Positions 16,786 through 25,585 of a stretch of DNA of 43,226 bases are shown here, in pieces. Each line of letters opens with the position of its first letter. Position 1 is the stretch's first letter. The position numbers and the translations under genes are program-made. This stretch comes from Prevotella sp. (GTDB lineage: Bacteria; Bacteroidota; Bacteroidia; Bacteroidales; Bacteroidaceae), in contig SUYI01000033.1 of assembly GCA_015060485.1 (NCBI GenBank), positions 1-43,226 on the forward strand, read 5' to 3'. The notes beneath the pieces were generated by a model. That model worked only from the letters and a program-made list of their open reading frames with translations. It searched no databases and was not told the origin of the DNA.

Positions 16786-19127
16786 TTCATTTTCACATCG
16801 GGCTTCATCACGTCGTTGACCTTGGTCTGCTGTGACTTTGCCGTAGCAGACAGGGTGGCTTTGATGTCCTGCACGGAGGCACCGACGAGGAACTGGTACT
16901 CACCTTCGTCGACAACCCATGCCGAAGCCGTCTCGTCAAACGATGCCAGGTCGGCAGCCTGCACGGTCATGGTGACGGTCTCGCTCTCGCCGGGCTTCAG
17001 TTGCTTTGTCTTGGCGAAAGCCTTCAGCTCCTTCACGGGCTTGTTGGCAACCTTGTTGTCAGGAGCGGAGATGTAGAGCTCAACGACTTCCTTGCCCTCG
17101 CGTTCACCGGTGTTCTTGACGGTTACGCTGATTTCGTAGGCGTCGCCCTTCTGTGCGATCTTGGCATCAGCATAGTCGAACGTGGTGTAGCTAAGACCGT
17201 AGCCGAAGGGATAGCTGACAGGGACATTGAACGACTCGAAGAAGCGATAGCCCACATAGACATCCTCCTCGTAGAGGGTGTAGTCGACATTCTTGACGTC
17301 ACCCTTTTGTCCCTGATTGGTCATGTCGATACGGGGGTCCTGGTCGATGGGGAAGTTCTTCGACGAAGCAGCATCGGTGAAAGCAACGGGCCATGTCATG
17401 GTAAACTTACCCGACGGTGACTGCTTGCCGCTAAGCACGTCGACAACGCTGTTGCCGCCTTCCTGTCCGGCCTGCCAGGCGCAGAGGATGGCATCGGGCA
17501 TCGCCTTCCAGGACGTGGTTTCGATGACACCGCCGATGTTCAGCAGTACGACGACCTGCTTGCCAGCCTTGTGGTAGATGTCGCAAACCTGCTCGACGAG
17601 CGTACGCTCGGAAGCACTGAGGTTGAAGTCGGCCACGTTGCGGTCCAGAAACTCGCCGGAGATGCGTCCGATGGTGATGACGGCCACATCGGCCTTTTCT
17701 GCCTGGGCAGCCAGTTCTTCGGCAGTGAACTGCATCTCAGCGGGCAGGGTACCTGGCAGGAACTTGATCAGCATGGCATTCTTGGGGTCTTTCTGGGCCA
17801 TTTCCTCTAACTCCTTCTCGCGGGCCTTCTTGCAATCGGCAATATAGGTCTCATAGGTGGTCTTCATCTCCTCGGAAATGGTGTAGCCGCCATTCTTCAG
17901 GCCATCGACCAGTGAAATGACATAGGCATGGTTGACATTGCCGGAACCGGTACCTCCGGCAATGAAGTCGTACGACGTGTTGCCGTAGAGCGCCACGTTC
18001 TTGATGTTCTCGCCAAAGGGCAGCGCCTTTTCGTTCTTCATCAGCACCATACCCTCGGCAGCCGACTGGCGAGTCACGTCAGCGTGGGCCTTCAGATCGG
18101 GCTTGTTCGAGAACTGATAGCCCTGATAGCGCGGTGTTTTCCCGATGAGGTTGAGTGTACGCGTCACGCTGCGGTCCAGGTCGGCCACATCGAGCTTCCC
18201 GCTCTGGACACCAGCCACGATCGAGTCGAACTGTTCTTTCTTACCCGGCTGCAACATGTCGTTACCTGCCCACATCTGCTTGGCACCGTCCTTACCGCCA
18301 AACCAGTCGGTCATCACCGTTCCCTCGTAGCCCCACTCGTCACGCAGGATGGTCTGTACGAGGTCCTTGCTTTCAGAAGTATAGACGCCGTTGACATAGT
18401 TATAAGAGGTCATCACGGTCCAGGGCTGTGACTCCTTGACGGCAATCTCGAAACCTTTGAGGTATATTTCGCGCAGGGCACGCTGCGAAATCTTGGCGTC
18501 GTTGTTCATGCGGTTGGTCTCCTGGTTGTTGGCAGCAAAGTGCTTGATGCTCGTGCCCACACCGTTGGCCTGTACGCCGTTGACATAGGCGGCGGCAGTC
18601 TTTCCGGCGACGAAGGGGTCCTCGGAATAGTATTCGAAGTTGCGGCCGCACAATGGGTTACGCATGATGTTGAGAGCGGGTGCCAGCAGTACGTCAGCAC
18701 CATATTCCTTCACTTCCTGTCCGATGGCGGCACCCACCTCCTGAATCAGCGGGGTGTTCCACGTACAGGCCAGCAGCGTACCGATAGGGAAGTGCGTGCA
18801 GTAATAGGTCTGCTGTTCGCCCTCACGGGTGGCGTCGATGCGCAGTCCGGCAGGACCGTCAGCCAGCACGATGGCAGGAATCTGCATCGAGTCGAGCGGG
18901 TAGGTAGTACCAGCGGCTCCCGGCACGAGGCTTTTCGTAGAACCGATGACGGCATCGTCGCCCGAGAATCCGACCATACCCGTACCAATTACAAAGTGCG
19001 CTTTGTCTTCCAGCGACAAACCGGTGACGACCTCCTCCACGTCAATCGTTGCTGTGGTAGGTGCGTTGTTCGATGCACAGCCGCAAATCAGGGCTGTCAT
19101 TCCTAGGATAATAAGCTGTTTTTTCAT
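16770..19127 (-). CDS. GH3 beta-glucosidase/xylosidase, lipoprotein
   Basis: This 785-residue protein starts with a lipoprotein signal (LIILGMTALICGC, lipidated Cys17), so it should sit on the periplasmic or outer-membrane face. The GH3 N-terminal barrel holds the catalytic nucleophile Asp274 in GTVMTDWFGG, with substrate-pocket motifs LCGRNFEYYSEDP and IKHFAANNQETNR. The alpha/beta sandwich domain (from about residue 370, KNEKALPFGENIKNVALYG) and the C-terminal fibronectin-like domain (from about residue 640) complete the usual three-part architecture. GH3 enzymes release terminal beta-linked glucose or xylose; beside GH43 and CE1 genes, a xylo-oligosaccharide role is plausible. It is the second gene of the operon, 23 bases after the paralogous GH3. 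Confidence 0.9.
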
Positions 19128-19150
19128 TTCTTTTTAGGATTTAGTTGTTT

Positions 19151-21532
19151 TTATCGTTTCAGCAGATTCAGTTTTCCTTGTGGCTTCACCGCGTTATGCG
19201 CTGCTGCTTTCCAGGCTTTCACCTTGCCGGTGACAACAGCATCGACATCATTGGCCGACGAGCATATCTGGAACTCATAGCGTCCGGCATCAGTCTTCCA
19301 GGCTGAGGCTTTCTCGTCGAACGAGGCGAGGTCCGCCGAGCTGACCGTCATCGTAATGGTTTCAGCCTGTCCGGGTGCCAGCAGCTGGGTCTTTGCGTAG
19401 TTGCGCAATTCGCGGACGGGCTTGTTGGCTTTCTTGCTGTTGGGGGCAGCAACGAAGAGCTCTACGACGTGGCGCCCGGCAGTCTTGCCGGTATTGACAA
19501 CGTCCACGCTAATCGTAAAATGGTGTCCGTCGCCGGTTATTGTTGCATTCTTGCAGTCAAAGGTGGTGTAGCTCAGTCCGTAGCCGAAGGGGAAACTGAC
19601 AGCCTTGTCGAAACTGGTGAAGTAACGGTAGCCCACATAGATGTCTTCCTCGTAGTCGGTATAGTCGATGTTCTTCACCGCATCACGTTTCTTGGCAGCG
19701 TCCTTCTTGTCGCCACCCCACATGTACATGCTGGCCAGATCCTTTGTGTCCTTCACGTCGCCGGGGAAATTCCTGGCCGAGGGGTCGTCGTTGTAGTCGG
19801 CAGCGAAGGTGACAGGCAGCTTGCCGCTGGGGTTCACCTTTCCGCTGAGCACGTCGGCCATGCTGTTGCCCACCTGCTCGCCGCTCTGCCAGGTACACAG
19901 GATGGCATCAGCCAGATCCTTCCACGAGGCTGTCTCCACCGGACTGCACACGTTCAGCAGCACGACCACCTTCTTGCCCTGTGCATGATAGGCCTCGCTG
20001 ACCTGACGGATGGTCCGCAGCTCCTTTTCGTAGAGGTTGAATTCGTCGATGGTACGGTCAGCCGCCTCGCCGCTCTTCCTGCCAATCGTAATGATGGCGA
20101 TATCGTTTTCCTTCGCGTTGGCTTTCAGTTCGTCAGCATCCAGTTCCGGCTCTTCAGCACGGAGCAGGGGACGCAGCGAGAATGGGGGCAGACCATTGGG
20201 ATAGAGACGTTTGTTCTCGGCATCGATATGATCCTTGTACTTATGAATCAGATTCTTGTCTACGGTATATCCTGCATTGCGCAAGCCCTCGACGAGCGAT
20301 ACGCAGTAGTAGCCGTTCATCGTGCCGCCGAAACCTGTACCACCGGGAATGATGTCGTAGGATGTGCACCCGTACAGAGCCACCTTCTTGATATTCTCAC
20401 CAAACGGCAGCACCGCCGCAGCCAATTTCTCATTACTCGTTTCTAATTTCTCATTTTTCAGCAGCACCATGCCCTCGGCACCAATCTTGCGGTCCGTCTG
20501 TGCATGGGCCTTCAGGTTGGGCTCGTTGCTGTAGTTGTTGCCTTTGAATCCCGGGCAGCGGACCACCAGTTGCAGCACGCGCTTCACACTGCGGTTCAGT
20601 ATGTCCTCTGAGAGCCTGCCGCTCTTGACGGCATCGTAGATGGCCTGGTACTGGCGGTCCTGTCCAGGTTGCATCATGTCGTTACCTGCCAGCATCGACT
20701 GCGCGGCATCCGTACCGGCATTCCAGTCGGAAACCACCAGTCCGTCGAATCCCCACTCCTCACGCAGTATCGTCTCCGTCAGTTCTGGATTCTCACAGGT
20801 GGCAATGCCGTTCAGGTTGTTATAGGCCGTCATGATGGTCCAGGGCTGTGCTTCTTTCACCGCAATCTCGAAACCGCGCAGATAGAGTTCGCGCAGGGCG
20901 CGCTGACTCATACGGCTGTCGTTGGCATTGCGGTTGGTCTCCTGGTTGTTGGCCACAAAATGCTTGATGCACGCGGCGGTTCCTTCGCTTTGCACACCTT
21001 TCACATAGCCTGCGGCAATGGTTCCCGACAGATAGGGATCCTCCGAATAATATTCATGGTTACGGCCGCACAGCGGATTGCGGACCAGATTCATCGAGGG
21101 AGCCAGAATCCAGTCCAGACCATACTCGCGGGTCTCGTTGCCGATGGCCTTGCCAATGGCGTAGGCTGCCTCGCGGTCCCAGGTGGAAGCCAGCGTCATG
21201 CTGGTCATGAAGTCCGTACACCAGTAGTTCTTGCTGTCAAAGTCGCGATTCACGCTCATGCGCAGTCCCTGGTTGCTGTCGGCACAGTAGATGGCAGGAA
21301 TGCCCAGACGCGGAATAGCCAGCGTGCCACCCGCCGTACCCGGGAATTTCACGTCCTTGCCGTAGCCCATACCCACACCGAGCACCAGATGGCACTTCTC
21401 TTCTAATGTCAACTCAGAAACCACCTGGTCGATATTGTCCGCACGCAGTGTCGTCTGAGCCATCATTCCGACGGTAAAGAGCAACGATAATACAAACAGG
21501 CTGATGATTCTTTTCAGGTCTTGTTTTTGCAT
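19151..21532 (-). CDS. GH3 beta-glucosidase/xylosidase, secreted
   Basis: A paralogue of the downstream GH3 with the same three domains. The nucleophile is Asp269 (GLVVSDWNAG) and the pocket motifs LCGRNHEYYSEDP and IKHFVANNQETNR are conserved. It has a cleavable-type signal peptide (RIISLFVLSLLFTVGMMAQ) rather than a lipobox. The frame extends to a TTG at 21565, but a -7 box covers that codon, so I use the ATG at 21532. Relative to its paralogue it carries about a dozen extra residues after KNEK (ETSNEKLAA), encoded by a 21-bp duplicated element. It is the first gene of the GH3-GH3-esterase operon. Confidence 0.9.
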   Translation of the reverse strand: MQKQDLKRIISLFVLSLLFTVGMMAQTTLRADNIDQVVSELTLEEKCHLVLGVGMGYGKDVKFPGTAGGTLAIPRLGIPAIYCADSNQGLRMSVNRDFDSKNYWCTDFMTSMTLASTWDREAAYAIGKAIGNETREYGLDWILAPSMNLVRNPLCGRNHEYYSEDPYLSGTIAAGYVKGVQSEGTAACIKHFVANNQETNRNANDSRMSQRALRELYLRGFEIAVKEAQPWTIMTAYNNLNGIATCENPELTETILREEWGFDGLVVSDWNAGTDAAQSMLAGNDMMQPGQDRQYQAIYDAVKSGRLSEDILNRSVKRVLQLVVRCPGFKGNNYSNEPNLKAHAQTDRKIGAEGMVLLKNEKLETSNEKLAAAVLPFGENIKKVALYGCTSYDIIPGGTGFGGTMNGYYCVSLVEGLRNAGYTVDKNLIHKYKDHIDAENKRLYPNGLPPFSLRPLLRAEEPELDADELKANAKENDIAIITIGRKSGEAADRTIDEFNLYEKELRTIRQVSEAYHAQGKKVVVLLNVCSPVETASWKDLADAILCTWQSGEQVGNSMADVLSGKVNPSGKLPVTFAADYNDDPSARNFPGDVKDTKDLASMYMWGGDKKDAAKKRDAVKNIDYTDYEEDIYVGYRYFTSFDKAVSFPFGYGLSYTTFDCKNATITGDGHHFTISVDVVNTGKTAGRHVVELFVAAPNSKKANKPVRELRNYAKTQLLAPGQAETITMTVSSADLASFDEKASAWKTDAGRYEFQICSSANDVDAVVTGKVKAWKAAAHNAVKPQGKLNLLKR
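20424..20455. repeat. 21-bp-period direct repeat inside GH3 gene
   Basis: AATTTCTCATT at 20424-20434 recurs at 20445-20455, a spacing of 21 bases, and encodes the NEKLETS-NEKLAAA insertion. The extra residues are absent from the neighbouring GH3 paralogue at the same point. Confidence 0.75.
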
Positions 21533-21562
21533 AATGTTTTTAGTTATTGTTAGAAAATACTG

Positions 21563-21594
21563 CAAATATAGTGAAAACCCGTTATATCTGCAAA
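21563..21594 (-). promoter_or_regulatory. Promoter for the GH3-GH3-esterase operon
   Basis: On the minus strand: TTTG at 21594-21591, a 20-base spacer, and TATATTTG at 21570-21563. Both match the Bacteroidetes consensus exactly, 30 bases upstream of the ATG at 21532. Confidence 0.8.
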
Positions 21595-21820
21595 TTCTCA
21601 GGCGTTTTTTTTACGTGCGGGCACAAAAAAGCCTCTTTTTTTTATCCAGAGCGCATTTTTATACTATCCGTAATGCGATACGGCACAAAACACCCTTTAG
21701 TACAAGGGTAGAGCCCCTTTAGTGTCATACCAGAGCCCCTTTAGTATCATACTAAACGTCGAAGTGGGGAAACTGACAAAAAAAGTCGGGCTGGCGTGTG
21801 GTCGGTCCGATTTTTTTTAT
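21595..21820. other. Divergent intergenic region with CCCTTTAGT repeats
   Basis: The region between the GH3 operon promoter and the LUD gene promoter holds no gene. At about 21692-21755 a unit of roughly 22 bp (CCCCTTTAGTRTCATACYAGAG-like) is repeated twice with a third partial copy. The last copy ends in a perfect inverted repeat, TTAGTAT (21741-21747), C, ATACTAA (21749-21755). Runs of T and A fill the rest. Confidence 0.6.
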
Positions 21821-21828
21821 TATTTTTG
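21821..21828 (+). promoter_or_regulatory. Promoter -7 box for the LUD-domain gene
   Basis: TATTTTTG matches TAnnTTTG, 36 bases before the start codon at 21865. The -33 element is not clear. Confidence 0.55.
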
Positions 21829-21864
21829 CAGGCGCAAAGGTAAACAACAAACTTAGAACGGAAT

Positions 21865-22500
21865 ATGACACCACAAGAAGAAAGAAACCAACGTCTGGCA
21901 CAGACACTTATCCGTAATCTCCACCGTCGTCACATCGAGGCATTCTATTGTCCTACCGGTGCGGAGGCCGTGCAGAAAGTCTCGGAACTCATTCCCGACG
22001 GCAGCTCGGTGACCTGGGGAGGCACTATGACCGTCCGCGACCTTGCCATTCCCGATATGTTGCGCAGTCGCGGAACCCTTGAAGTGCTTGACCGCGACCT
22101 GGTAGAGACTCCCGACGAGAAGCAGGCGATGTATCTGCGGGCCTTCTCCACGGATGTTTACCTGACCAGTGCCAATGCCATTTCGGAGGATGGCGTCATC
22201 GTGAATATCGACGGCAACGGCAACCGCGTGGCTGCCATCACCTGGGGACCGAAGGAAGTCATCTTCGTCGTAGGACTTAACAAGGTGGCTCAGACCGTCG
22301 AGGCTGCCTTGTCGCGAGCCCGTGGCACCGCATCGCCTGTCAATGCTGCCCGTTTCGACATCAAGACCCCTTGCCAGCAGAATGGCGTGTGCCATAACTG
22401 TAACTCGGTGGAGTCTATTTGCAACTACGTTCACTTCCTTCGCAACTCTCCCCGTGGCCGCCACGTCGTTGTACTTGTCGGCGAATCGCTGGGCTATTAA
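21865..22500 (+). CDS. LUD-domain (LutC-like) lactate utilization protein
   Basis: The 211 residues correspond to one LUD (former DUF162) domain: SSVTWGGTMTVRDLAIPDMLRSRG, VYLTSANAISEDGVIVNIDGNGNRVAA and PKEVIFVVGLNKVAQTVEAALSRARGTASP are family hallmarks. A cluster of cysteines lies near residues 172-190 (CQQNGVCHNCNSVESIC); it could bind metal or iron-sulfur, but this is inference. In other bacteria LutC acts with LutA and LutB in lactate oxidation; neither is next to it here, so the precise role is open. The protein is cytoplasmic, monocistronic, and ends at a bidirectional hairpin. Confidence 0.8.
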   Translation: MTPQEERNQRLAQTLIRNLHRRHIEAFYCPTGAEAVQKVSELIPDGSSVTWGGTMTVRDLAIPDMLRSRGTLEVLDRDLVETPDEKQAMYLRAFSTDVYLTSANAISEDGVIVNIDGNGNRVAAITWGPKEVIFVVGLNKVAQTVEAALSRARGTASPVNAARFDIKTPCQQNGVCHNCNSVESICNYVHFLRNSPRGRHVVVLVGESLGY

Positions 22501-22533
22501 CCACCGGAAGGTAGTCATCAGAGAAAAAAAAGA

Positions 22534-22556
22534 GTTCCACGATTCATTCGTGGAAC
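22534..22556. terminator. Bidirectional terminator between the LUD gene and tRNA-Ser
   Basis: Perfect 9-bp arms, GTTCCACGA (22534-22542) and TCGTGGAAC (22548-22556), around a 5-base loop. A T-run follows on the minus strand (TCTTTTTTTT), and TTCTTTT follows on the plus strand. Confidence 0.85.
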
Positions 22557-22564
22557 TTCTTTTG

Positions 22565-22652
22565 CGGAAGGTGAGGGATTCAAACCCCCGATACCCGAAA
22601 GGGGTATACCGGATTTCGAGTCCAGCGCGATCGATCACTCTGCCAACCTTCC
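22565..22652 (-). tRNA. tRNA-Ser (anticodon CGA)
   Basis: An 88-nt class II tRNA on the minus strand. The acceptor arms GGAAGGT and ACCTTCC pair with G73 as discriminator, which is usual for serine. The anticodon loop CTCGAAA gives anticodon CGA (22618-22616), reading UCG. The long variable arm (ACCC-CTTTC-GGGT) and the T arm (GGGGGTTTGAATCCC region) are intact. CCA is not encoded. A -7-like box lies upstream and a terminator follows. Confidence 0.95.
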
Positions 22653-22739
22653 GATTAAGTGAACGCCAAGCAAGCTTGCTTGCCGTTGGCCGAACGTGAG
22701 GAAGGTCAAATGAAATTTGAACCTTCTCGAAAGCGGTTG

Positions 22740-22747
22740 CAAAGGTA
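22740..22747 (-). promoter_or_regulatory. Promoter -7 box for tRNA-Ser
   Basis: TACCTTTG on the minus strand matches TAnnTTTG about 88 bases upstream of the tRNA 5' end. A -33 element is not evident at 20 bases. Confidence 0.5.
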
Positions 22748-22755
22748 CAAAAAAC

Positions 22756-22783
22756 TTTGAACTTTGAAGTTTGAACTTTGAAG
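22756..22783. repeat. 14-bp tandem repeat TTTGAACTTTGAAG x2
   Basis: Two exact consecutive copies at 22756-22769 and 22770-22783 in the spacer between tRNA-Ser and fabD. Similar in style to the other low-complexity spacers in the window. Confidence 0.85.
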
Positions 22784-22838
22784 TTTATGATGAGCAATTA
22801 CAATTATTTAACATTTTGGGAAGAAAAGCGTGGTTTTG

Positions 22839-22870
22839 TTTGGTATATCGTTCGATTATTTGTACCTTTG
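22839..22870 (+). promoter_or_regulatory. Promoter for fabD
   Basis: TTTG at 22839-22842, a 20-base spacer, and TACCTTTG at 22863-22870: an exact match to the Bacteroidetes promoter, 48 bases before the fabD start codon. Confidence 0.8.
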
Positions 22871-22918
22871 CAGCCCAAATAGAGATAGTACGCATACAAT
22901 ATTAAATAAAGAGAGAAA

Positions 22919-23809
22919 ATGAAAGCATTTGTTTTTCCCGGACAGGGAGCACAGTTTGTAGGTATGGGCAAGGACCTGTACGAACAGAACGAGACTGCCA
23001 AGCAGTTGTTTGAGAAGGCTAACGAGATTCTTGGATATCGCATTACGGACATCATGTTCGAGGGTACCGACGAGGACCTGAAGCAGACGAAGGTGACACA
23101 GCCTGCCGTATTCCTGCACTCGGTGATCAGCGCCATCTGCATGGGCGATGCCTTTGACCCGAAGATGACTGCCGGCCATTCGCTGGGTGAGTTCTCGGCA
23201 CTGGTAGCTGCCGGAGCACTGTCGTTCGAAGACGGTCTGAAGCTGGTTTATGCCCGTGCTATGGCTATGCAGAAGGCTTGCGAGGCTCAGCCCTCGACGA
23301 TGGCAGCCATCATTGGTCTGCCCGACGAGAAGGTCGAGGAGGTTTGCCAGGAGGTTGCCAAGATGGGTAAGGGCGTGTGTGTTGCTGCCAACTACAACAA
23401 CCCCGGTCAGCTGGTGATTTCGGGTGATATCGACGCCATCAACGAGGCTTGCGAGCAGCTGAAGGCTGCTGGTGCGAAGCGTGCCCTGCCGCTGAAGGTG
23501 GGTGGTGCGTTCCACTCTCCGCTGATGCAGCCCGCCAAGGATGAGTTGCAGGCTGCCATCGAGAACACGGAATTCCAGACTCCGAAGTGTCCCGTGTATC
23601 AGAACGTGGATGCCAAGCCCCACACTGATCCCGCTGAGATTAAGCAGAACCTGATTGCCCAGCTGACGAGTCCCGTGCGCTGGACTCAGATTGTGCAGAA
23701 CATGATTGCCGACGGTGCTTCTGACTTCATAGAGTGCGGTCCCGGCAAGGCCCTGCAGGGAATGATTGGCAAAATCAACAAGGACGTGCCCGCTCACGGA
23801 ATCGCGTAA
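22919..23809 (+). CDS. fabD: Malonyl-CoA:ACP transacylase
   Basis: FabD transfers malonyl groups from CoA to acyl carrier protein for type II fatty-acid synthesis in the cytoplasm. This 296-residue protein has FPGQGAQFVGMGKDLY at the start, the active-site motif GHSLGE with Ser88, the histidine-bearing GAFHSPLM around residue 200 and ECGPGKALQGM near the end. Length and motifs are standard. Its stop codon is 2 bases from the next start codon, so the GH13 gene downstream is probably co-transcribed, although the pathways differ. Confidence 0.96.
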   Translation: MKAFVFPGQGAQFVGMGKDLYEQNETAKQLFEKANEILGYRITDIMFEGTDEDLKQTKVTQPAVFLHSVISAICMGDAFDPKMTAGHSLGEFSALVAAGALSFEDGLKLVYARAMAMQKACEAQPSTMAAIIGLPDEKVEEVCQEVAKMGKGVCVAANYNNPGQLVISGDIDAINEACEQLKAAGAKRALPLKVGGAFHSPLMQPAKDELQAAIENTEFQTPKCPVYQNVDAKPHTDPAEIKQNLIAQLTSPVRWTQIVQNMIADGASDFIECGPGKALQGMIGKINKDVPAHGIA

Positions 23810-23811
23810 TA

Positions 23812-25461
23812 ATGGAGAAGGTTCTGATCTATCAGGTTTTCACGCGACTGTACGGCAATAGGAACCTGACTCGGAAGGAGAACGGTACGTTGGCCGAGAA
23901 CGGTTGCGGCAAGATGAACGACTTCACACCGAAGGTGCTGAAGGAGTTGGCACAGACGGGCTACAGTCATGTGTGGTATACGGGCATCATCCGTCACGCC
24001 ACGCAGACCGACTATACGGCCTACGGCATTCCCCGTCAGCACCCCGCTGTGGTGAAGGGTAAGGCCGGTTCGCCCTACGCCATCACCGACTACTACGACG
24101 TAGACCCCGACTTGGCTGTCGACGTGAAGCAGCGCATGCAGGAGTTCGAGCAGTTGGTGGAACGCACCCACGAGGCCGGCATGAAGGTGATTATCGACTT
24201 CGTGCCCAACCATGTGGCTCGTCAGTATAAGAGCATCTGCAAGCCGCGTGGCGTGAAGGATCTGGGTGAGTCGGACCAGACGCTGCACGGTTTCGACCCG
24301 CAGAACAATTTCTACTATTGTCCGGGCGAGCGCTTTGCACCTTATTTCGACCTGTATAACGGTGAGGCGGAGCCTTATTTGGAGGAACCCGCCAAGGCCA
24401 CAGGTAACGACCATTTCGACAATGCCCCGGGCAGGAACGACTGGTACGAGACGGTGAAGCTGAACTACGGCGTAGACTACTATGCCGGACGTATCGGCCA
24501 TTTCGACCCCATTCCCGATACGTGGCAGAAGATGACGAACATCCTGCTGTTCTGGGCGAAGAAGGGCGTCGACGCGTTCCGTTGCGACATGGCCGAGATG
24601 GTGCCTGCCGAATTCTGGGCCTACGCCACGAAGGCTGTGAGGAAGAAGTTCAAGCACATCATCTTCATGGGCGAGGTGTATAACCCCTACGAATACCGCC
24701 ACTATCTGGAGTCGGGCTTCGACTGGCTCTACGACAAGGTGGGCATGTACGACACGATGCGCGGCGTGATATGCCGCTTGGAATCGACTGCCGCCATCAC
24801 ACAGGCGTGGCAGCAGACGGACGACATCCGTGACCACATGGTGTACTTCCTGGAGAACCACGACGAGCAGCGCATCGGCAGCGACTTCTTTGCCTCCCGT
24901 GCGGTGAAAGGCGTGCCAGGCATGATAGCCTCGGTGTTGATGTACAAGAACCCCTTCATGCTGTATGCCGGCGAGGAATACGGTGAGTGCGGCATGGACC
25001 GCGAGGGATTCAGCGGCAACGACGGACGCACGACCATCTTCGACTACTGGAGCGTGGACACCCTGTGTCGCGCGGCATCCAAGAAGCTGACGGCTCAGGA
25101 GGAGCAGCTGTTCGACATTCACCGGAAGACGCTGCAGCTGGCCCGCAAGGAGAAGGCTGTGGCCGAGGGTCTGTCGTTCGACCTGATGTATGTGAACCAG
25201 CACTTGCAGCGTCAGTATGCCTTCCTGCGCAAGGCCGAAGACGAGCTGTTGTTGGTGGTGGTGAACTTCGAGGACCAGGAGGCAGTGATCGACGTGACGG
25301 TGCCAGCCCATGCGTTCGACTTCCTGGAGATGAAGGAGAAGAACGTCATTGCCACCGACTTGCTGACGAAAGAGAAGCTGGCCATGCGGATGAAGCGTGA
25401 CAGTGCCATTCGTATGGCGGTGCCTGCCAATGGCGGACGCATTTGGAAGGTGAAGATGTAA
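23812..25461 (+). CDS. GH13 alpha-amylase-family enzyme, cytoplasmic
   Basis: This 549-residue protein has the GH13 barrel motifs: VIIDFVPNHVAR, GVDAFRCDMAE with nucleophile Asp259, FMGEVYN with acid/base Glu288 and FLENHDEQR with Asp351. The frame extends upstream into fabD, but the natural start is the ATG at 23812 (MEKVLIYQVFTRLYG). There is no signal peptide, so it acts on intracellular alpha-glucans or maltodextrins; the exact linkage is not readable. The N-terminal region with the SPYAITDYYDVDPDL motif lies in the barrel entrance. It is followed by a spacer with a small GC hairpin and then the valS terminator. Confidence 0.88.
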   Translation: MEKVLIYQVFTRLYGNRNLTRKENGTLAENGCGKMNDFTPKVLKELAQTGYSHVWYTGIIRHATQTDYTAYGIPRQHPAVVKGKAGSPYAITDYYDVDPDLAVDVKQRMQEFEQLVERTHEAGMKVIIDFVPNHVARQYKSICKPRGVKDLGESDQTLHGFDPQNNFYYCPGERFAPYFDLYNGEAEPYLEEPAKATGNDHFDNAPGRNDWYETVKLNYGVDYYAGRIGHFDPIPDTWQKMTNILLFWAKKGVDAFRCDMAEMVPAEFWAYATKAVRKKFKHIIFMGEVYNPYEYRHYLESGFDWLYDKVGMYDTMRGVICRLESTAAITQAWQQTDDIRDHMVYFLENHDEQRIGSDFFASRAVKGVPGMIASVLMYKNPFMLYAGEEYGECGMDREGFSGNDGRTTIFDYWSVDTLCRAASKKLTAQEEQLFDIHRKTLQLARKEKAVAEGLSFDLMYVNQHLQRQYAFLRKAEDELLLVVVNFEDQEAVIDVTVPAHAFDFLEMKEKNVIATDLLTKEKLAMRMKRDSAIRMAVPANGGRIWKVKM

Positions 25462-25463
25462 TT

Positions 25464-25520
25464 TGAGAAGTTAAAGAAGTTATTGCGGTCTGCGACCGCT
25501 TAGAAGTTAGAAGATAACTT
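25464..25520. repeat. GAAGTTA-type repeat around a GC hairpin
   Basis: Degenerate GAAGTTAAAGAAGTTA units precede, and TTAGAAGTTAGAAG units follow, a perfect small hairpin GCGGTC (25485-25490), TGC, GACCGC (25494-25499). The organisation is like that at 35500-35571. Confidence 0.7.
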
Positions 25521-25531
25521 GCAATAAAAAA

Positions 25532-25557
25532 CAGGAGTTCCGATGATGGAACTCCTG
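25532..25557. terminator. Bidirectional terminator between GH13 gene and valS
   Basis: Arms CAGGAGTTCC (25532-25541) and GGAACTCCTG (25548-25557), perfect 10 bp with a 6-base loop. An A-run precedes it and a long T-run follows, so it can serve both convergent genes. Confidence 0.9.
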
Positions 25558-25585
25558 ATTTTTTTTATGGTAAACCACTAGTGGA

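Noticed and set aside
22565..22652. Integration hotspot at tRNA-Ser
   Set aside because: The genes on both sides are housekeeping, and no integrase or direct repeat of the tRNA 3' end is visible in the window.
23794..25311. 505-codon frame on the minus strand
   Set aside because: Antisense shadow of the GH13 gene, which has intact catalytic motifs on the plus strand.
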